Shown here: piece after piece, positions 1 through 7,236 of the stretch
Layout of the letters: each line of letters starts with the position of its first letter
Numbering within the stretch: position 1 is the first letter of the stretch
Origin: JAAYPI01 sp036734385
Lineage (GTDB): Bacteria > Bacteroidota > Bacteroidia > Bacteroidales > Paludibacteraceae
Assembly: GCA_036734385.1 (NCBI GenBank)
Contig: DAIMYQ010000041.1
Span: forward strand, 1 to 12,897
Direction of reading: 5' to 3'
DNA length: 12,897 nt
Position numbers and translations under genes: made by a program
The notes under the pieces: generated by a model
The model's input: the letters and a program-made list of their open reading frames with translations, nothing else
The model's database searches: none
Told to the model about the DNA's origin: nothing

Positions 1-64
1 AAAATTCATTATTCTCAGTTGTTTCCAACAAACGGAAAGAAACATGTAAAACAAAATAAAAGTT

Positions 65-109
65 AAAACAACTTGCCCCTCGTTTATTACGAAGGGCAAG
101 TTGTTTTTT
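65..109. terminator. Bidirectional hairpin terminator
   Basis: An 18-bp inverted repeat (65-82 with 90-107, 7-nt loop) has one imperfect position. It reads as a C-A mismatch in plus-strand RNA but as a G-U wobble in minus-strand RNA. A run of six T follows on the plus strand, and a TTTT followed by T-rich sequence on the minus strand. It lies just beyond the minus-strand PDZ gene ending at 131, and could also end a plus-strand gene entering from the left. Confidence 0.85.
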
Positions 110-130
110 GTTAATCAAAAAAGGACGATA

Positions 131-1870
131 CTAAAACTTGCACCTAAGACCAAACTCGTAGTCACCAATTTGATTGCTTCCAATATTTTTTCGACCAAAA
201 AGGGTAATATGTTTTTGAATATTCCATTGAGCACCGGGAGCAAAACAGAATGACCATCTCTCTTTATCATCATCAGTAGCAAAACTCAGACTTAAACCTA
301 CTCCTACTTGGGCCACCAGATAGAATTTCGGAAGAATTTCAAATCCGGGACCACACAAAAACTTGATTTGCAAGAAACTTCTATTCTTATCTTCACACTT
401 TATACTATAGTATGTTGCAACATCTTCCACCACAAAGTTCCACTTTCTGGATAATGGAGTATCAACCCCAAGAAAAGTAAGAGATATCGCTTGACCACCT
501 GAATTAGTATAAGAGTATAAATCCGAGTACGGTTTTGTATATCCTAATCCCATAAAAAATAGATGATCTTGATTGTACGAATAGTCGGTTTCTTTTATTT
601 TATAGACATTCTTTTCAGAACTTGCATAAACCCATTCCTGCGGATTGACATAAAAGGTTGATGTATTTCCATTACGTAATACCTGAAATTGTAAAGGGGT
701 AAACTGTTGTCCGGACGGATAATCTTCTCTAATATAAGAGAACCCTGCTTTACTTTTTGGCTTATCCAAGACGGATTGATCCGGATGTTTTTTTTCTTTT
801 TCCGACGTAATTTCATAAAGATATCTTTCCATTTCCTTTTTTGACTCGGGCATCAACCGATTGTTAACAGAAACCACCTCATCTCCTACCTGAATACCGG
901 CTATTTGAGCAGGACTTTCGGGGAAAACATAAACGACTTTGTTCGGTTGATTACTATCATAGCATAACCCTGTAAAGGCATATGTATTAGCATAATTAAA
1001 GCCAACGCTATTGCTATTATACTCTTCTTTCGTAACTGTCGTATTAAAATTACTTACAGGATATTGTTGAGCCATGGCACTAAAAACAGATTGTCCATAT
1101 ATGGATAAATCAATTGGATTTGAATTGGTGGCATTATATTGTGACTGCCACACAATAGGGGGTGTTTTTACCTGCTCTTTAGCCTTTTGAGCATCCATCA
1201 TAGCCACTTTTATAGTTGCAAAATAGGATACTTGCGTATATCCACCCTCTTGATGAGATTCGATATACTGTTTATTTCCCCATCCTGACCAAATATCGTA
1301 TCCATACTGATAACGTGTATCAATTTTTTGTGTAGGCGGAACGTATTGTTTTTCATTACCGGAAAAAGTGTATACAAAGACCAATAGATCGGGGTTTTCT
1401 TTATCTCTTTTTAATCCTCTATTTACCAAATATTGTTCCAAAATCTTAGCTAACTGTTTTTCTTGAATAGGATTATCTTGACTAGTAAGCTCAAAATCGA
1501 AAGTAGCATATTTCTCTAAGTTAACTTCGGGATCTCTAATTGTTGCCTTACTGTCACCAGAATTGTATTCTTGAAACTCAGATTGCTTATATGGTTTAAA
1601 ACTCAAAAGATTTTTATTGAGTCTACCTTCCGTAATACAATTATTAGGCAATGGAGCCTGACGAGTTAATGTAACGGTTCGTGAAGTTTTATCTCCGACA
1701 CTTTTAATTTCCAAAGTAACAGGAGAGCCTACTTGTCCGGACAAGTGATTTGATATTTCTGAAAGTTGCATTCCAACAGTCGGATTACCATTGATAGTTT
1801 GGATAATGTCCAAAGGTTTAAGTCCTGCTCGCTCTGCGGGGAAATGTGGCGATACAGATGTAATTACCAC
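131..1870 (-). CDS. PDZ-DUF4136-PDZ envelope protein with C-terminal barrel-like domain, detached from its signal peptide
   Basis: This is the 579-codon intact body of a probable cell-envelope protein. Counted from the GTG at 1870, residues 1-70 look like a PDZ domain (ITSVSPHFPAERAGLKPLD, then DIIQTING). About 117-270 match the DUF4136 pattern (ATFDF, a helix, ENPDLLV, then a Tyr-rich strand region). About 298-408 form a second PDZ (ESPAQIAGIQVGDEVVSVNN). Residues 438-579 alternate like an outer-membrane barrel and end in Phe. PDZ domains bind peptides and DUF4136 is usual in lipoproteins; the actual role is unknown. The same frame continues upstream through a TAG (1889-1891) to an ATG at 1996 that opens with a signal peptide, so the GTG start is probably not native and would give a non-exported product. 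The gene is either disrupted or carries an assembly error. It ends at TAG, just before the hairpin at 65-109. Confidence 0.8.
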   Translation of the reverse strand: MVITSVSPHFPAERAGLKPLDIIQTINGNPTVGMQLSEISNHLSGQVGSPVTLEIKSVGDKTSRTVTLTRQAPLPNNCITEGRLNKNLLSFKPYKQSEFQEYNSGDSKATIRDPEVNLEKYATFDFELTSQDNPIQEKQLAKILEQYLVNRGLKRDKENPDLLVFVYTFSGNEKQYVPPTQKIDTRYQYGYDIWSGWGNKQYIESHQEGGYTQVSYFATIKVAMMDAQKAKEQVKTPPIVWQSQYNATNSNPIDLSIYGQSVFSAMAQQYPVSNFNTTVTKEEYNSNSVGFNYANTYAFTGLCYDSNQPNKVVYVFPESPAQIAGIQVGDEVVSVNNRLMPESKKEMERYLYEITSEKEKKHPDQSVLDKPKSKAGFSYIREDYPSGQQFTPLQFQVLRNGNTSTFYVNPQEWVYASSEKNVYKIKETDYSYNQDHLFFMGLGYTKPYSDLYSYTNSGGQAISLTFLGVDTPLSRKWNFVVEDVATYYSIKCEDKNRSFLQIKFLCGPGFEILPKFYLVAQVGVGLSLSFATDDDKERWSFCFAPGAQWNIQKHITLFGRKNIGSNQIGDYEFGLRCKF

Positions 1871-1888
1871 CCTATTATATCCCCAATT

Positions 1889-1996
1889 CTAATTAGAACT
1901 TTTCACATAAGATATACCTAACAAATTATCGATTTGAGCAAATCCATAAATCGTAGTACATAAAATAGCAATGGAAGCTAAAATAAAACGTTTCAT
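1889..1996 (-). pseudogene. Signal-peptide fragment of the PDZ protein, ended by an in-frame TAG
   Basis: The ATG at 1996 begins a 35-residue reading frame: a short basic N-terminus (MKR), a hydrophobic core (FILASIAILCTTIYG) and a likely signal peptidase I site after FAQ. It stops at TAG (1889-1891, codon 36). The next codons, NWGYNR, run in the same frame directly into the first PDZ domain at 1870, with no frameshift. The full reading 131-1996 would therefore be 622 codons with a single internal stop, so this is one gene broken by one codon. TAG is not reassigned here: this gene's own end, the TPR lipoprotein and both rhomboid genes terminate with TAG. One base change from Lys, Gln, Glu, Tyr, Trp, Leu or Ser would explain it. 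Confidence 0.85.
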
Positions 1997-2245
1997 AGGA
2001 ATTTAGTTTAAGATTATGAAAATAAAAAATAAACTTCGCACGTTCAAAGAATAGATAAAATAGAAAATCTTGTGGATAGGAAATACGTTTTCAAGAACTC
2101 TTTACCAAAAAAATAAACTTTTTTTTTAATATACGAGTAAGTACGTTAAATTATTTGCCTTTTAAGTCACTGTTTTCTAAGATATAAACAAGAAAGCTTA
2201 AGAATGAGGTCATCTATGAAGCGACGAGGAAAAAGTAAATTCTAT

Positions 2246-2264
2246 TAAACCTCTCATTGGTTTA
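2246..2264 (-). terminator. Weak hairpin overlapping the lipoprotein stop codon
   Basis: A 6-bp inverted repeat (TAAACC 2246-2251 and GGTTTA 2259-2264, 7-nt loop) includes the stop codon of the lipoprotein gene. On the minus strand it is followed by AT-rich sequence with a short T-run. The stem is short and the T-tract is not adjacent, so this is at best a weak terminator. The rest of 1997-2261 is AT-rich spacer with no convincing gene; it must hold the promoter of the PDZ gene, but no consensus -7/-33 pair is visible. Confidence 0.25.
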
Positions 2265-2624
2265 GTAGTAATAAGGAGCGTACAAATCCCATGTTTCCGT
2301 TGCCCCATCAGAGGTTATTTTTGCAGCGTAACTATTTTCCGAAGGATGTAAGAATTCCACTTCAACTGTTTTTTCTTGATTTTGAAGATTAAAAGCCTTC
2401 AAATCGAGTAATCCACCTGACCAATAATCAGGTTTTGTTGAAGTCATTGTTTCTTTTACAGTAAATTCGATGAAAGAATATTGTCCACTATCAGAAACGG
2501 AATAGTAACCGTTATATCCAAAACGTCCATTGCCGGCTAATGAAAAATTAGGCATTTTACCTGTCAAAATAAGATCGACATAACAACTCGGATTCCCATT
2601 TCCTTGTATGCCAATCAGCCAACT
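2262..2624 (-). CDS. C-terminal part of a lipoprotein of unknown function (5' end lost in assembly gap)
   Basis: The frame is open from the edge of the N run (2624) to TAA at 2262-2264, giving 120 residues. The start near 2567 is an alternative codon (TTG) inside an already open frame, and 19 further codons upstream fit the same protein, so the true start lies in or beyond the gap. The sequence is rich in Gly, Tyr, Ser and Thr with alternating strand-like segments (NGYYSVSDSGQYSFIEFTV) and ends in APYYY, as a secreted beta-sandwich might. It is most likely the distal part of the lipoprotein whose N-terminus starts at 2947. Joining them in frame needs a true gap length of 2 modulo 3, which a literal 100 does not satisfy. 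No known family is recognised. Confidence 0.65.
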   Translation of the reverse strand, partial: SWLIGIQGNGNPSCYVDLILTGKMPNFSLAGNGRFGYNGYYSVSDSGQYSFIEFTVKETMTSTKPDYWSGGLLDLKAFNLQNQEKTVEVEFLHPSENSYAAKITSDGATETWDLYAPYYY

Positions 2625-2724
2625 NNNNNNNNNNNNNNNNNNNNNNNNNNNNNNNNNNNNNNNNNNNNNNNNNNNNNNNNNNNNNNNNNNNNNNNNNNNN
2701 NNNNNNNNNNNNNNNNNNNNNNNN
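2625..2724. other. Assembly gap of 100 N
   Basis: Exactly 100 unknown bases, the usual placeholder for a gap of unknown length. It interrupts a minus-strand lipoprotein gene. The true distance and anything inside it cannot be read. Confidence 0.99.
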
Positions 2725-2947
2725 TGGCACTGTCATTAGCTGCTGTGTAATATAAATTGAAATCGAAGGCAGTCTTTACATTTTGGGTCAAAAGATTATT
2801 AATATCTGAATTCCACTGGTCATAAATATTTTTACCTTGTTGGGTAATTTTACCACGGGTCTCTGCAGGTTCAACAATACATCCGGACAAAACAGTTACT
2901 AACAAAAAAAATAGTATTGCACGATGGGCTTTAAATATATTTTTCAT
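2725..2947 (-). CDS. N-terminal part of a lipoprotein (cut by assembly gap)
   Basis: ATG at 2947 opens a classic type II signal peptide: a basic N-terminus (MKNIFKAHR), a hydrophobic stretch and the lipobox LSGC with the lipidated Cys at residue 23. The product should be exported, lipidated and placed on the inner or outer membrane. The 74 readable codons after that hold a polar helical region (GKNIYDQWNSDINNLL) and stop at the N run. The gene starts 11 nt after the stop of the barrel-like protein at 2959, so the two are probably co-transcribed. The C-terminal part is most likely 2262-2624. No function can be assigned. Confidence 0.8.
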
Positions 2948-2958
2948 GATAGAGAGTA

Positions 2959-3615
2959 TTATTTGTTTGAACTAAATCTATACCCTATTCCGGCAGAAAT
3001 AAATCCTTCAAATCCAAGTCCATATTTGGCAAAACCATACAAATCTTTACCGACAGATACTCCGATAAAATCTATTTGGAAAGCAGGATACAAGGAATAA
3101 TCATGGGTGGACAGCTCTGAATTATTTTTATCCAAATAATTTTGAGCAACATAAACAAACCCCAAAGCAGCTCCCGAGTAAAGTTTAACGTATTTCTTAT
3201 TCAGCCAAGTGAATCTCACATCAGGCATAGCTGCCAAATTATGAGTGATATTTGAATACGCTAATTTATTGGTCGAATTGGTATAACTATTTTGATAAAA
3301 TCCGACATAAGATACCGATAATCCTACACTAAACCAATTTTCTATTTGGTAATGATACGACAAATTGATAACCCCGGTAGACACTTTTTCCCCGGCATAC
3401 ACACCATCAGAAAACCAATTGTAGGGAGAGTAAATAGCGGGTTCGGCATACACATAATTATTCTCGTTATATAAAGTAGCAAAAGCTATATCCCCAATAC
3501 CAAGTTGAATATCATGACATCCCTTTAATAAAGTTTTATCAACTTCTTTCTGCCCATATACACGGGCACTTAGGGTGAATAATAAAACACAAGCTATTGC
3601 TGAAAAAAGTTTCAT
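2959..3615 (-). CDS. Small outer-membrane beta-barrel-like protein
   Basis: A 218-residue secreted protein. Residues 1-22 form a signal peptide (MKLFSAIACVLLFTLSARVYG, cleavage near G21-Q22). The mature part is rich in Tyr, Phe, Gly and Ser and alternates hydrophobic and polar residues in short stretches typical of barrel strands (for example NLSYHYQIENWFSVGLSVSY and KLYSGAALGFVYVAQ). It ends with a Gly/aromatic strand (FISAGIGYRF) near the C-terminus. The length suits an eight-strand barrel. It sits 46 nt after the TPR lipoprotein and 11 nt before the next lipoprotein, with no promoter consensus in either gap, suggesting one envelope-related transcription unit. Ligand and role are unknown; the fold is inferred from composition and pattern only. 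Confidence 0.75.
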   Translation of the reverse strand: MKLFSAIACVLLFTLSARVYGQKEVDKTLLKGCHDIQLGIGDIAFATLYNENNYVYAEPAIYSPYNWFSDGVYAGEKVSTGVINLSYHYQIENWFSVGLSVSYVGFYQNSYTNSTNKLAYSNITHNLAAMPDVRFTWLNKKYVKLYSGAALGFVYVAQNYLDKNNSELSTHDYSLYPAFQIDFIGVSVGKDLYGFAKYGLGFEGFISAGIGYRFSSNK

Positions 3616-3661
3616 ACATTTACTTATTTAAGGATATAACACTAAAAGACAACTACTATTA

Positions 3662-4801
3662 CTACCTATATACCGACCGTATAAACGTAAGCACTTGAGA
3701 ATAAATTGGTTGTGTAAATGAAATGAACAAATCCTGATCGGGAGGAGGAAGCTGTGGTTGCGAATTACACAACTTCTTTTGCTGAGGATTCAATGCTCTT
3801 TCATCTCCGTTATAATTAGCCCAAACTGTGTACCAAACATATTCGCCTCCGAAATTTTTATTTTCCAACACACGATTTGTTTGTGCATCAATAATTTGTA
3901 CCGTCAACACACCTGATGAAATAATTTCTCTACGATTAGTCGTATATTTTGCCTTCACAGTACTATATGCGTTATAATTTTTGCCTCCAACAGCAACAGT
4001 TCCAACAACCACACTATCTCTTTTCAATTCTTCGGTATTTCTTGTTTCTCTCACATTGCCAATGGTATAATCAGCAAAATTGAGCACCAAATATTGATGA
4101 GGATTATTCATTTTCAATCTATCAGCTTCTTCATACGTATAAAAACGAATAAACTTTTGTTGGTTTTGCTTGCTCATTTCCGCAATCAGATTGTCGCTGA
4201 AAAAGTCTGCCGACAATTGATATTTTGAACTTGTTATAGGTCTGTTTACCAATATTCTTAGTGTTCCTTCGTAAAGAGCCTGTTCTATTTTGTTGAGGAC
4301 ATCCTTGTATCCATAAACATAATCATTGGCTTTGACAAAATAGGCATAGGCTAAACGAGCCTGTTCTATTGTCCCATAATTTAAAGCCTCAATACCCAAA
4401 TTATACGATTGTTCAGCCGCCTTCTTTTTTGCATCTGCTATTTCTGCCTGATATTCAGCAGGATGCGGTATCAATTCGTATGCTTTAGGACAATTATAAA
4501 TATTACCGGCTATATCATTCAACCTTGAATATTGGGTTACCATAATGTCATATTTGTTGACATCATTACGCAAGTTGGCATTGTCGATTTCCCGCATAGC
4601 TGTTTTTTGTGCCAAAGGATAGGCGTCCAGCAATACCTTTTGTGCTTTTTCATTATTCGGTTTGGAACGTAATTTATCTATTGCATTAATTGTGGCTCTG
4701 TAATAATCGCCATTCTTGTAAGCCTTCGAGGCAGAGTTACATGAAGCTGCTAATAAGACAATTATAATGCTCAAAATAGAAAAATTGTATATTTTTTTCA
4801 T
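3662..4801 (-). CDS. TPR-like lipoprotein of a Bacteroidota-conserved type
   Basis: 379 residues. A hydrophobic leader ends at LLAASC, giving a lipidated Cys21. Residues about 27-75 are a helical pair in TPR style (AYKNGDYYRATINAIDKL), and about 125-175 form further helices with a second TPR-like unit (YNLGIEALNYGTIEQARLAY). The C-terminal half (about 180-379) is predicted strand-rich and includes LTVQIIDAQTNRVLENKNF. From general knowledge, lipoproteins of this size and layout are widespread in Bacteroidota and mostly labelled hypothetical or TPR proteins; the function is unknown. The start lies 32 nt after the argS stop and no -7 box is seen in that gap, so read-through from argS is likely. 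It ends with TAG. Confidence 0.8.
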   Translation of the reverse strand: MKKIYNFSILSIIIVLLAASCNSASKAYKNGDYYRATINAIDKLRSKPNNEKAQKVLLDAYPLAQKTAMREIDNANLRNDVNKYDIMVTQYSRLNDIAGNIYNCPKAYELIPHPAEYQAEIADAKKKAAEQSYNLGIEALNYGTIEQARLAYAYFVKANDYVYGYKDVLNKIEQALYEGTLRILVNRPITSSKYQLSADFFSDNLIAEMSKQNQQKFIRFYTYEEADRLKMNNPHQYLVLNFADYTIGNVRETRNTEELKRDSVVVGTVAVGGKNYNAYSTVKAKYTTNRREIISSGVLTVQIIDAQTNRVLENKNFGGEYVWYTVWANYNGDERALNPQQKKLCNSQPQLPPPDQDLFISFTQPIYSQVLTFIRSVYR

Positions 4802-4833
4802 AACAAGAAATATTAGGTTTCTGAAAATTTATT

Positions 4834-6627
4834 TTACATTCTTTCCGGAACATCTATACCCAGCAAGCCCATTCCTGTCTTTATAACTTTTGCAATTTCT
4901 TCGGAAAGCACCAAACGGAAATGTTTCAAAGCACTATTTTCTTCCCTCAAAATAGAAAAATCATGATAAAACTGATTATATTCTTTTACCAAATCGTATA
5001 AATAGTTAGCAATCAATGCCGGACTAAATTCTTCACCTGCCTGACGTATTGTTTGCGGAAATTCGACAAGCATCTGTATCAATGTACTCTCTTTCTCCGA
5101 AATGATTATTTCGGGAGAAATCGGAGCATGAACATCTATTTTTTGTTCAGCAGCCTTACGCAACACCGACTTAATACGTGCATGTGTGTACTGAATAAAA
5201 GGACCTGTATTTCCGTTAAAATCAATAGATTCTTTTGGATTGAAGGTCATATTTTTGCGAGGATCAACTTTCAAAATAAAATATTTCAATGCACCCAAAC
5301 CAACCATACCGGCTATTTGGTCAATCTCCTGTTCGTTGCAATTATCCAATTTCCCCAATTCTTGGGAAGTTTCACGGGCAGTAGCAATCATTTCAGCCAT
5401 CAAATCATCGGCATCGACAACAGTGCCTTCTCGACTTTTCATTTTACCTTCTGGAAGTTCTACCATGCCATACGAAAAATGTACTAAATTTTTCCCCCAC
5501 GCATATCCCAACTTGTCTAATAAAATAGAAAGTACTTGAAAATGGTAATTTTGTTCGTTACCAACAACATACACCATCTTTTTTATATCAAAATCGTTGT
5601 AACGAAGTTTTGCCGTTCCAATATCTTGTGTCATATACACAGAAGTTCCATCTGCACGCAAAAGGAGTTTTTCATCCAAACCGTCAGCGGTTAAATCCGC
5701 CCAAACCGACCCATCAGGACGTTGATAAAAAACGTTCTCTTTCAAGCCCCTTTCTACTTCGGATTTTCCGGTGAGATAGGTGTTCGATTCGTAATATATC
5801 TTATCAAAATTAACCCCTAATTGTTTGTAGGTAATATCAAATCCATCATATACCCAGCTATTCATGGTTTGCCAAAGTTTGCGAACCTCAGCGTCATTAT
5901 TTTCCCAAGCCAACAGCATTTTTTGGGCTTCTATCATCAACGGAGCCATTTTTTTAGCATCTTCTTCATTTGCTCCCTTAGCCATCAATTCGGCAACTTC
6001 CGCTTTATAGGCTTTATCAAAAACCACATAGTATTTGCCAACTAAATGGTCACCTTTCATACCTGAACTTTCAGGAGTTTCTCCCTTACCAAACTTTTGC
6101 CAAGCCAGCATGGATTTGCAAATATGAATTCCTCTGTCATTAACGATATTGGTTTTCACAACTTTCCAACCATTTGCTTTCTGAATATTCGCAATACTAT
6201 ACCCCAACAGGTTGTTTCGAATATGACCCAAGTGAAGTGGCTTGTTGGTATTTGGTGAAGAATATTCAATCATCATGGTAGGGGCATCCTCTGTAACGGG
6301 CAACATCCCATAATGAGGATTTACTTGTATAAGGTTTAGTTCTTCTATCCAATAAGATTTTTGAATACTTACATTCAGAAATCCTTTTATAACATTAAAA
6401 GCTACTATCAGCGGCGTATTTTGAACGAGGTATTCACCAATTTCTTGTCCTGTCGCTTCCGGTGATTTACGAGCTATTTTGACAAACGGAAAAATAACAA
6501 TCGTCACATCTCCTTCAAATTCCTTTTTTGTCTTCTGAATCTGAATCTGTTTTTGATCAACTTGCTGTGAATAAAGGACTTCAATAGAATTTGCAACTAA
6601 CTGTCCAATTTTTTGTTCTATTTTCAT
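4834..6627 (-). CDS. argS: Arginyl-tRNA synthetase
   Basis: Cytoplasmic class I aminoacyl-tRNA synthetase that charges tRNA-Arg with arginine using ATP. At 597 residues it has the usual length for the family. The N-terminal about 90 residues are the Arg-tRNA synthetase N domain. The ATP-binding HIGH signature is HLGH at 132-135, preceded by EYSSPNTNKP, and the KMSKS-type loop is KMKSR at 395-399, followed by EGTVVDADDL. NGNTGPFIQYTHARI (471-485) begins the C-terminal DALR-type anticodon-binding domain, which ends in GLLGIDVPERM. The frame is intact and no key residue is missing. It has its own promoter (6656-6687) and is separated from hup by a strong terminator. Three envelope-protein genes follow closely and may share its transcript. 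Confidence 0.97.
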   Translation of the reverse strand: MKIEQKIGQLVANSIEVLYSQQVDQKQIQIQKTKKEFEGDVTIVIFPFVKIARKSPEATGQEIGEYLVQNTPLIVAFNVIKGFLNVSIQKSYWIEELNLIQVNPHYGMLPVTEDAPTMMIEYSSPNTNKPLHLGHIRNNLLGYSIANIQKANGWKVVKTNIVNDRGIHICKSMLAWQKFGKGETPESSGMKGDHLVGKYYVVFDKAYKAEVAELMAKGANEEDAKKMAPLMIEAQKMLLAWENNDAEVRKLWQTMNSWVYDGFDITYKQLGVNFDKIYYESNTYLTGKSEVERGLKENVFYQRPDGSVWADLTADGLDEKLLLRADGTSVYMTQDIGTAKLRYNDFDIKKMVYVVGNEQNYHFQVLSILLDKLGYAWGKNLVHFSYGMVELPEGKMKSREGTVVDADDLMAEMIATARETSQELGKLDNCNEQEIDQIAGMVGLGALKYFILKVDPRKNMTFNPKESIDFNGNTGPFIQYTHARIKSVLRKAAEQKIDVHAPISPEIIISEKESTLIQMLVEFPQTIRQAGEEFSPALIANYLYDLVKEYNQFYHDFSILREENSALKHFRLVLSEEIAKVIKTGMGLLGIDVPERM

Positions 6628-6655
6628 TTCAATACATCTATGCTAAGAATATCAA

Positions 6656-6687
6656 CAAAAGTAATGTTTTTTTTTTTGAGCAGCAAT
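6656..6687 (-). promoter_or_regulatory. Promoter of argS (Bacteroidota sigma factor type)
   Basis: On the minus strand, TACTTTTG (6656-6663) is a perfect TAnnTTTG -7 box. ATTG (6684-6687) stands for the -33 TTTG box at a 20-nt spacing, within the usual 19-21. Transcription would begin near 6649, leaving a leader of about 22 nt before the ATG at 6627. Eleven of the 20 spacer bases are an uninterrupted A-tract on this strand (T at 6667-6677). Confidence 0.7.
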
Positions 6688-6708
6688 ACTAAGAAAACAG
6701 AACCAAAT

Positions 6709-6745
6709 AAAAAAAGAGTACCAATTACTTGGTACTCTTTTTTTT
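6709..6745. terminator. Strong hairpin terminator between hup and argS
   Basis: A perfect 16-bp inverted repeat (6709-6724 with 6729-6744) with a 4-nt loop (TTAC). The core GAGTACCAA arm is flanked by A- and T-runs on both sides, so it can act in both directions. It lies 21 nt beyond the hup stop and upstream of the argS promoter, separating the two transcripts. Confidence 0.9.
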
Positions 6746-6765
6746 ATTTGGTAAGTGTAGATTTC

Positions 6766-7038
6766 TTATTTTACTAAGTCAGCTAATTCTGCACCTGCTT
6801 TAAATTTGACAACTTTCTTAGCTGCGATAGTGATTTTCTTTCCGGTTGCTGGGTTAACACCTGTACGAGAACTTCTTTCGTACACGTCAAAAGATCCGAA
6901 ACCAACTAAAGCTACTTTTCCGCCTGCTTTTAATGTACTAGAAACTGCTGCAATAAAACCGTCAAGGGCTTTTTTTGAGTCAACTTTGCTAAGACCTGAA
7001 TTGTCTGCAATAGCACTAATTAATTCTGCTTTGTTCAT
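6766..7038 (-). CDS. hup: HU-family DNA-binding protein
   Basis: A 90-residue nucleoid-associated protein that binds and bends DNA as a dimer. Landmarks are the N-terminal MNKAELISAIA helix, the GFGSF turn at 46-50, and the DNA-inserting arm RTGVNPATGKKI (58-69) with the intercalating Pro63. It ends in ADLVK. Length and motifs match canonical HU, and no residue appears to be missing. It is transcribed alone, with its own promoter (7101-7131) and a terminator starting 21 nt after its stop. It is divergent from the rhomboid operon. Whether it is the sole HU or one of several paralogues cannot be told from this window. Confidence 0.96.
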   Translation of the reverse strand: MNKAELISAIADNSGLSKVDSKKALDGFIAAVSSTLKAGGKVALVGFGSFDVYERSSRTGVNPATGKKITIAAKKVVKFKAGAELADLVK

Positions 7039-7100
7039 AAATGATTGATTTAAAGGTGTGAATAAATATAGTTTATTAAAAAAAATCTCTTTTTACCTTG

Positions 7101-7131
7101 CAAATGTAACGTAAAATTAATTAACTCCAAC
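7101..7131 (-). promoter_or_regulatory. Promoter of hup
   Basis: On the minus strand, TACATTTG (7101-7108) is a perfect TAnnTTTG -7 box. GTTG (7128-7131) fits the -33 TTTG box at 19-nt spacing. The start would be near 7095, giving a leader of about 55 nt before the ATG at 7038, which has no clear Shine-Dalgarno. Confidence 0.7.
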
Positions 7132-7185
7132 TTTTTTATAAAAAAATTTACGGTTTTGTCCGAATTTTCGTTAAATAAGACCCAT

Positions 7186-7219
7186 ATTGACTTTCGAATG
7201 AAAAAAATAGCTACTTTTG
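7186..7219 (+). promoter_or_regulatory. Promoter of the rhomboid operon
   Basis: TACTTTTG (7212-7219) is a perfect TAnnTTTG -7 box, identical to the argS one. ATTG (7186-7189) is a -33 candidate at a slightly long 22-nt spacing. Transcription from here starts near 7226, about 11 nt before the ATG at 7237. The in-frame alternatives TTG 7156 and ATG 7198 lie upstream of it, so this box decides the start. Confidence 0.65.
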
Positions 7220-7236
7220 CACCAAAAGTTAGGTCA

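Noticed and set aside
1..66. Possible tail of a plus-strand gene entering from the left (frame 1 open to TAA 64-66, just before the terminator)
   Set aside because: All three plus frames are open for much of this short stretch, and no recognisable residues allow a choice. The bidirectional terminator makes it plausible only.
1889..1891. TAG read as a sense codon (reassigned code)
   Set aside because: At least four genes here end at TAG (PDZ protein, TPR lipoprotein, both rhomboids), so TAG is an ordinary stop.
2045..2053. TATTCTTTG on minus as the PDZ gene promoter -7 box
   Set aside because: It has one base too many between TA and TTTG, and no -33 partner stands at 19-21 nt.
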